A DNA stretch of 9,339 nucleotides, taken from the NCBI GenBank assembly GCA_027858455.1, contig JAQICQ010000193.1, positions 1 through 9,339 on the forward strand, read 5' to 3'. The translations under genes and the position numbers were made by a program. Every line of letters starts with the position of its first letter. The stretch's first letter is position 1. The stretch comes from Elusimicrobiota bacterium. Its GTDB lineage: Bacteria; CG03; SLGR01; JAGXOG01. Shown here piece after piece: positions 7,337-9,339 of the stretch. The notes under the pieces are model-generated. The model searched no databases, was not told where the DNA came from, and was given only the letters and a program-made list of their open reading frames with translations.

Positions 7337-8287
7337 ATTAAGATCTTAGCCATTGAAACTTCCTGTGACGAGACGGCAGCATCTATAATCCAAAACGGAA
7401 AAATACTTTCCGAACAGGTAGCTTCCCAGATAGATATACATAAAAAATTCGGCGGTGTTGTACCCGAGCTTGCATCCAGGGAGCATTTAAAAAAACTTAA
7501 CCTGTTGATTGAAGCCGCGCTAAAAGAATCCGGGTTGGAATTTAAAGATTTAAATGCCATAGCCGTGACTTCCAATCCCGGATTGGAAGGGTCGCTTCTG
7601 GTAGGACTTACCACAGCCCGGACACTGGCAATGCTGTTAAAGATTGAGCTTATAGAAGTGGATCATCTGGAGGCTCATCTTTTTGTTTCCCGGTTCAGCG
7701 ATATCCCGGCGCCGCCGGGAATAGGGCTTGTAGTATCCGGCGGCCACACCAGGCTTGTATATATTAAGGAATGGGGGAAATATGAAATAGTAGGCCGAAC
7801 AAGAGATGATGCCGCAGGCGAAGCGTTTGACAAAGTAGCCTCAATTATCGGACTGGGCTATCCGGGAGGACCCGAAATAGAAAAAGCAAGCTTAAAGGGC
7901 GATCCGAACAGGTTTCAATTTCCGGTATCCGACATGGGAGATTGCTTTGATTTTTCTTACAGCGGGATAAAGACTGCAGTTTTATATAAGGTAAGGTATG
8001 GACTCAAAGAGAAACTTTCTAAACAGGACACCTGCGATATAGCGGCATCTTTTCAGCATGCGGCCATTACTCCGCTTGTGGATAATGCGGTCCTAGCAGC
8101 ATTAAAATACAAGACAGGATGGATTTTTGCCGGCGGCGGAGTTTCGGCTAACAGTTCTTTAAGAAAAAGGTTAAAAGCAAAAGCCGCCGAAAATGGAATA
8201 AAAGCATTCTTTCCCGACAAAGCTCATTCCACAGATAATGCATCTATGGTTGCCGCCTGCGCCGAATTCTATCTTAATAAAAAATAA
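7337..8287 (+). CDS. tsaD: tRNA N6-threonylcarbamoyladenosine synthase TsaD, ATT start
   Basis: Read from ATT the product has 316 residues and opens with the invariant TsaD start, (M)KILAIETSCDETAAS. TsaD (formerly Gcp/YgjD) transfers the threonylcarbamoyl group to A37 of ANN-decoding tRNAs, with TsaB, TsaC and TsaE as partners; those genes are not in the window. Landmarks are intact: FGGVVPELASREH (about 38-50), metal-binding HLEAH with His110 and His114, SGGHT (134-138), the GEAFDK motif (about 161-166) and Asp300 in STDNASM. Asp300 and the two histidines fall at nearly the same positions as in E. coli TsaD. It is a little shorter than most TsaD proteins at the C-terminus but has no break. 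Starting at the first standard codon, TTG at 7505, would lose the nucleotide-binding N-terminus. It is the last plus-strand gene, 17 bp after the deacetylase gene, and ends 1 bp from the stop of the convergent gene. Confidence 0.95.
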   Translation: MKILAIETSCDETAASIIQNGKILSEQVASQIDIHKKFGGVVPELASREHLKKLNLLIEAALKESGLEFKDLNAIAVTSNPGLEGSLLVGLTTARTLAMLLKIELIEVDHLEAHLFVSRFSDIPAPPGIGLVVSGGHTRLVYIKEWGKYEIVGRTRDDAAGEAFDKVASIIGLGYPGGPEIEKASLKGDPNRFQFPVSDMGDCFDFSYSGIKTAVLYKVRYGLKEKLSKQDTCDIAASFQHAAITPLVDNAVLAALKYKTGWIFAGGGVSANSSLRKRLKAKAAENGIKAFFPDKAHSTDNASMVAACAEFYLNKK

Positions 8288-8288
8288 A

Positions 8289-9005
8289 TTAAAATCTTAT
8301 ACCGGCCCCGCCTGAATAACCTAAATTGCCGTTTGCCATAGAAGCGCCTAAATCAATATATGTAAACGGTATGGGTTTAAGAGTTACTCCCGCGGCCAGA
8401 CGCATAAAATTATAAGCCGGTTCTAAATCAGCTGCCGATGTTTCTATAAGCCCTTTATTAAGGTCATAAGATATTCCGAAATAAGGAGAAATAAGAGGAA
8501 GCTTTTTGCCTATTACCGCTCCCAGCGATATGTTATGCACTTTAATGTCAGGTACTGACAATCTGTTATAGCCGGCAACCGCAGTTATCCCTGGCAAGGG
8601 AGAAAGCATTTTGTCTTTAATTACGGAATATCGGCCGGATATCCCGAGCCAGGTTACGGGTTCATCTGTATTTTCAAGTTTGTATTGCATACCCCGGCAG
8701 GTTACTGATATGTTACCCGGCAGTCCGATACCGGCACTTTTTGCCGGAAGGATAAGATAATTTTGACTTATAAGATTGTTATCATCGGAGATTGAGGCAG
8801 CTACTGCTTTAATCCCTGCTTGTGCCCCGGGAAATCCCAGTGTTCCGGACGGTCCGAGCTGGCCTCCTCCGATTACGGCGCCGATATCGCGTATTACCGG
8901 TTCAAGTTTTTTTTCAGCTTCAAGTTTCATATCGTCCAGCCATCCGGCAGAGAGTGGCCCGGCAAATAAGAGAACCGATAATGCTGTTAAAATTAGTTTT
9001 TTCAT
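8289..9005 (-). CDS. Putative outer-membrane beta-barrel protein
   Basis: The 238-residue product has a standard signal peptide (residues 1-20, KKLILTALSVLLFAGPLSA), a short amphipathic helix (about 22-41), a Gly-rich turn (41-62), and then alternating polar/hydrophobic strands rich in Gly, Tyr and Ser (about 95-238). It ends in GGAGIRF. A C-terminal Phe after an amphipathic strand is the usual BAM recognition signal for outer-membrane barrels. The specific family is not recognised. The number of strands cannot be fixed by eye; the length of the barrel part could fit about eight to ten. There is a single cysteine (Cys103), which is probably not structural. It faces tsaD with only 1 bp between the stop codons and is divergent from the tmRNA gene. 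Its start has the site AAAGGAG and a good sigma-70-type promoter upstream, so it is likely transcribed alone. Confidence 0.7.
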   Translation of the reverse strand: MKKLILTALSVLLFAGPLSAGWLDDMKLEAEKKLEPVIRDIGAVIGGGQLGPSGTLGFPGAQAGIKAVAASISDDNNLISQNYLILPAKSAGIGLPGNISVTCRGMQYKLENTDEPVTWLGISGRYSVIKDKMLSPLPGITAVAGYNRLSVPDIKVHNISLGAVIGKKLPLISPYFGISYDLNKGLIETSAADLEPAYNFMRLAAGVTLKPIPFTYIDLGASMANGNLGYSGGAGIRF

Positions 9006-9010
9006 TTGTG

Positions 9011-9017
9011 CTCCTTT
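9011..9017 (-). promoter_or_regulatory. Shine-Dalgarno site of the outer-membrane protein gene
   Basis: On the minus strand the site reads AAAGGAG, five bases before the ATG, which confirms that start. Confidence 0.75.
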
Positions 9018-9043
9018 GTATTTTTTTTTGTTATATTAATTTT

Positions 9044-9072
9044 ATAATAACACCTTTGAGATATATTTTCAA
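9044..9072 (-). promoter_or_regulatory. Sigma-70-type promoter for the outer-membrane protein gene
   Basis: On the minus strand, TTGAAA (plus positions 9067-9072) and TATTAT (9044-9049) are separated by exactly 17 bases. Each matches the sigma-70 consensus at five of six positions. The expected transcription start lies about 30 bases before the coding region, so the leader is short. Flanking DNA is very AT-rich. Confidence 0.65.
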
Positions 9073-9078
9073 GTTTCG

Positions 9079-9110
9079 TTGACAGAACTTTTTTTTTATG
9101 TTAATCTAAT
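9079..9110 (+). promoter_or_regulatory. Probable promoter of ssrA
   Basis: A perfect -35 box, TTGACA (9079-9084), stands 35 bases before the tmRNA start. The -10 box is less clear: TAATCT at 9102-9107 has the ideal 17-base spacing but a weak match, while TCTAAT at 9105-9110 matches five of six but with 20-base spacing. Transcription would begin near or a few bases before 9120, leaving a short leader for RNase P to remove. The two divergent -35 boxes here are only 6 bp apart. Confidence 0.55.
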
Positions 9111-9168
9111 AAATGTAATGGGGGCGATCAGGGCTCGACAGTGACATGAGGCGACATCGATTGCAAGC

Positions 9169-9197
9169 AGTGTTTTACGGAACACTTTAAAAACCGT
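9169..9197 (+). other. tmRNA pseudoknot PK1
   Basis: Stem 1 pairs AGTGTT (9169-9174) with AACACT (9181-9186). Stem 2 pairs ACGG (9177-9180) with CCGT (9194-9197). The end lies 13 bases before the resume codon, about the spacing seen in other tmRNAs. Confidence 0.75.
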
Positions 9198-9210
9198 TAA
9201 ATAAGTAAAC

Positions 9211-9240
9211 GCAGATGAAAATCTAGCGCTGGCTGCTTAA
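9211..9240 (+). other. tmRNA tag-peptide reading frame ADENLALAA
   Basis: From the resume codon GCA the frame reads Ala-Asp-Glu-Asn-Leu-Ala-Leu-Ala-Ala and stops at TAA (9238-9240). The ALAA end is the classic degron for ClpXP. The stop codon lies in the loop of helix 5, whose stem pairs GCTGCT (9232-9237) with AGCAGC (9246-9251). The exact resume codon is inferred from the PK1 spacing and from similar tags in other bacteria. Confidence 0.88.
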
Positions 9241-9269
9241 CTAATAGCAGCTCATCTCTTCGGCAGCCT

Positions 9270-9316
9270 ACCTGCGGCAGCCGTTTTGAGGTGTCATAAA
9301 AGCAGGTCTGACGGCT
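9270..9316 (+). other. tmRNA pseudoknot PK2
   Basis: ACCTGC (9270-9275) pairs with GCAGGT (9302-9307), and AGCCGT (9279-9284) pairs with ACGGCT (9311-9316). The two six-base stems interlock as an H-type pseudoknot downstream of the tag, as expected for PK2. Confidence 0.75.
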
Positions 9317-9339
9317 AAGTACCCTTAGCTTTTCCGTCC

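Larger units (their letters stand above)
9120..9339 (+). ncRNA. ssrA: tmRNA (ssrA), 3' end beyond the window
   Basis: The RNA starts with GGGGGCG, the usual tmRNA 5' acceptor strand, followed by a D-arm-like GGGCTCGACAGTG that corresponds to the conserved (G)GNUUCGAC segment. An H-type pseudoknot (PK1), a tag reading frame with resume codon GCA at 9211, the tag hairpin (helix 5) and a second pseudoknot (PK2) follow in the standard order. tmRNA with SmpB rescues ribosomes stalled on broken mRNA and marks the unfinished protein for ClpXP-type proteases. About 220 bases are present out of a typical length near 350. PK3, PK4 and the TsaD-independent T-arm/CCA end lie outside. No sign of a two-piece (permuted) arrangement is seen, since the acceptor strand precedes the tag. 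Confidence 0.93.

Noticed and set aside
7270..7614. Minus-strand open frame across the start of tsaD
   Set aside because: It lies antisense to conserved TsaD residues and shows no signal, motif or ribosome-binding site.
7505..8287. Start of tsaD at TTG 7505
   Set aside because: It would delete the invariant TsaD N-terminus, including IETSCDE and PELASREH, which are in frame upstream.
9021..9029. T-run as a terminator
   Set aside because: No stable hairpin precedes it; it is part of the AT-rich leader between the promoter and start of the minus-strand gene.
8776..9082. Two plus-strand open frames antisense to the outer-membrane gene start
   Set aside because: They are antisense to the signal peptide and Gly-rich region and have biased composition; no supported start site.

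Overview
The window is an AT-rich, gene-dense bacterial segment. Seven genes and the tail of an eighth run on the plus strand with gaps of at most 19 bp or with overlaps, which suggests one long operon. It is followed by a minus-strand outer-membrane-type gene and, divergent from that, the 5' two-thirds of a tmRNA gene. The lineage is a diderm (Gram-negative-type) bacterium: the minus-strand protein has a signal peptide and a beta-barrel-like body ending in Phe, and the operon carries an FtsX/EnvC-type envelope module plus a DUF610/YibQ-type deacetylase-fold protein. Heavy ATA and AAA codon use and non-AUG starts would fit an uncultured candidate phylum, but I cannot name the phylum from the sequence.

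Layout: 1-108, tail of an unidentified protein. 128-2308, Yip1-like membrane domain fused to a long TPR array. 2320-2973, FtsE-type ABC ATPase with nearly every catalytic motif altered. 2957-3787, FtsX. 3784-4959, EnvC-like coiled-coil protein with a metal-less LytM (M23) domain. 4979-6214, CtpA-type S41 protease with an intact Ser/Lys dyad, apparently starting at CTG. 6231-7319, divergent polysaccharide deacetylase (DUF610/YibQ). 7337-8287, TsaD, apparently starting at ATT. 8289-9005 (minus), putative outer-membrane beta-barrel protein. 9120-9339, tmRNA (ssrA) cut by the window edge, encoding the tag ADENLALAA.

How the genes may work together: FtsE, FtsX and EnvC form the known relay in which a cytoplasmic ATPase and a membrane protein drive a periplasmic coiled-coil activator of peptidoglycan amidases at division. 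CtpA and YibQ-type proteins are known neighbours of envC in diderm bacteria. Here the relay is built around an FtsE that seems unable to hydrolyse ATP, an FtsX with no N-terminal cytoplasmic tail, and an EnvC-type protein with no zinc site. A Yip1-TPR membrane scaffold leads the set. This altered FtsEX-EnvC module is the most interesting content of the window. TsaD is a housekeeping tRNA-modification enzyme at the end of the operon. The ssrA and outer-membrane genes share a compact divergent promoter region.
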